From positions 248,001 through 312,000 of the forward strand of contig NZ_BBJU01000007.1 of assembly GCF_000739935.1 (NCBI RefSeq): a stretch of 64,000 bases of DNA. Reading direction: 5' to 3'. This stretch comes from Agrobacterium rubi TR3 = NBRC 13261 (GTDB lineage Bacteria > Pseudomonadota > Alphaproteobacteria > Rhizobiales > Rhizobiaceae). Under the pieces are notes generated by a model. The model had not been told where the DNA came from and ran no database searches. It saw only the letters and a list, made by a program, of their open reading frames with translations. The position numbers and the translations under genes were made by a program. Positions 63,620 to 64,000 of this stretch are shown piece after piece (positions within the stretch are counted from its first letter, which is position 1; every line of letters starts with the position of its first letter).

Positions 63620-64000
63620 GTGTCCCAGTTGCTGAATAAAAAATTTGATGGTGAAAGTCTTATTACGCCTGAAGCAATATCCGATGAGATATTTGCACAA
63701 CACTCGGACAATTTTAAAGAGCACTTTGTGATCGCGGAAGCTGAGATCGCGATCCTTCTCAATTTGGCGCATCAACAGTTTCTCAGCGATATTGCACCGC
63801 AGCAAATTATACATGAAGTTGCGGGCCGACTACATCAGTTCAGGGAAAAGTACCATTCCAGCGTGTGGAAAGAGCTGATACCTCTTATTCAGAACCACCC
63901 CGTCGCAGACTATTTCCTGCAGGACCCCTTCACGCACTGGTCGTTTGACAAGCCCCGCGGCTATTCCGGCGACGCCCAGCTTCTGGACTTCATCTACGGG
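63620..64000 (+). CDS. SAM-dependent methyltransferase-like protein (5' part, cut by window edge)
   Basis: GTG start with a strong AGGAGAG site 6 bases upstream; 127 codons are open to the window end. The visible part is a helical N-terminal domain (IAILLNLAHQQFLSDI) ending in DPFTHWSFDKPRGYSGDAQL then LLDFIYG. The KPRGY-x-GDA block is the family mark of proteins annotated as class I SAM methyltransferases or 3-hydroxypalmitate methyl ester biosynthesis (PhcB-like) proteins. The methyltransferase fold itself would lie beyond the edge, so the call rests on the N-terminal block. Confidence 0.6.
   Translation, partial: MSQLLNKKFDGESLITPEAISDEIFAQHSDNFKEHFVIAEAEIAILLNLAHQQFLSDIAPQQIIHEVAGRLHQFREKYHSSVWKELIPLIQNHPVADYFLQDPFTHWSFDKPRGYSGDAQLLDFIYG

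Noticed and set aside
1..64000. CRISPR array, insertion sequence or prophage
   Set aside because: No regularly spaced repeats, transposase or phage structural genes were found.

Overview
The window is a GC-rich, gene-dense alphaproteobacterial segment that looks like Agrobacterium or a close relative in the Rhizobiaceae. Pointers are an lpiA-acvB lysyl-phosphatidylglycerol operon, dctA-dctBD with a sigma-54 promoter, a malic enzyme fused to a phosphotransacetylase-like domain, a choline-sulfatase locus, minCDE preceded by a CtrA-type box, and a tRNA-Arg(CCU) gene split by a group I intron. The most telling gene is a telomere resolvase of the TelA type (31595-32938), which implies that the cell maintains a linear replicon with hairpin ends. 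About 57 protein genes, one tRNA, one riboswitch and several regulatory sites can be supported. I saw no insertion sequence, prophage or CRISPR array.

Layout. 0.1-9.4 kb: a GT39-type membrane glycosyltransferase, malic enzyme, GDP-mannose synthesis enzyme, a DUF992 exported protein, a cytochrome c, RecX, a class III nucleotide cyclase and a small HTH protein. 9.6-18.1 kb: an AraC regulator divergent from a sugar ABC transporter operon whose last gene is an unusual oxidoreductase/aldo-keto reductase fusion, then an AGE-family epimerase. 18.4-24.9 kb: an Rrf2 regulator, a flavin reductase, the C4-dicarboxylate module dctA/dctBD and a BA14K protein. 25-30.4 kb: the D-alanine catabolic pair dadA-alr with its Lrp-type regulator, then a thiamine salvage operon thiMED behind a TPP riboswitch.

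30.4-38.2 kb: inositol dehydrogenase with a probable IolR operator, telA, an M24 peptidase, and the acvB-lpiA pair. 38.4-45.6 kb: a D-peptide/D-amino-acid set (dipeptidase, D-aminopeptidase, D-amino acid aminotransferase) and propionyl-CoA carboxylase pccBA. 45.7-50.2 kb: a polar amino acid ABC transporter and minCDE. 50.3-55.9 kb: an Fsr-type efflux pump with AraC regulator, then the choline sulfate genes (LysR regulator, choX, betC). 56-64 kb: the intron-containing tRNA-Arg, a small cupin, a FabMG-like protein, a membrane-anchor-less FtsK, a GGDEF/EAL protein and the start of a methyltransferase cut by the window edge.

Functionally this is a catabolic and cell-envelope region: uptake and use of dicarboxylates, sugars, inositol, choline sulfate, propionyl-CoA and D-amino acids, together with division-site selection and chromosome-end and chromosome-segregation functions. 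From memory, in A. tumefaciens C58 the telA-acvB-lpiA block is on the circular chromosome while minCDE and dctABD are on the linear one. If so, this window joins genes that are on different replicons there. All functions are read from sequence motifs and family knowledge; no database search was run.
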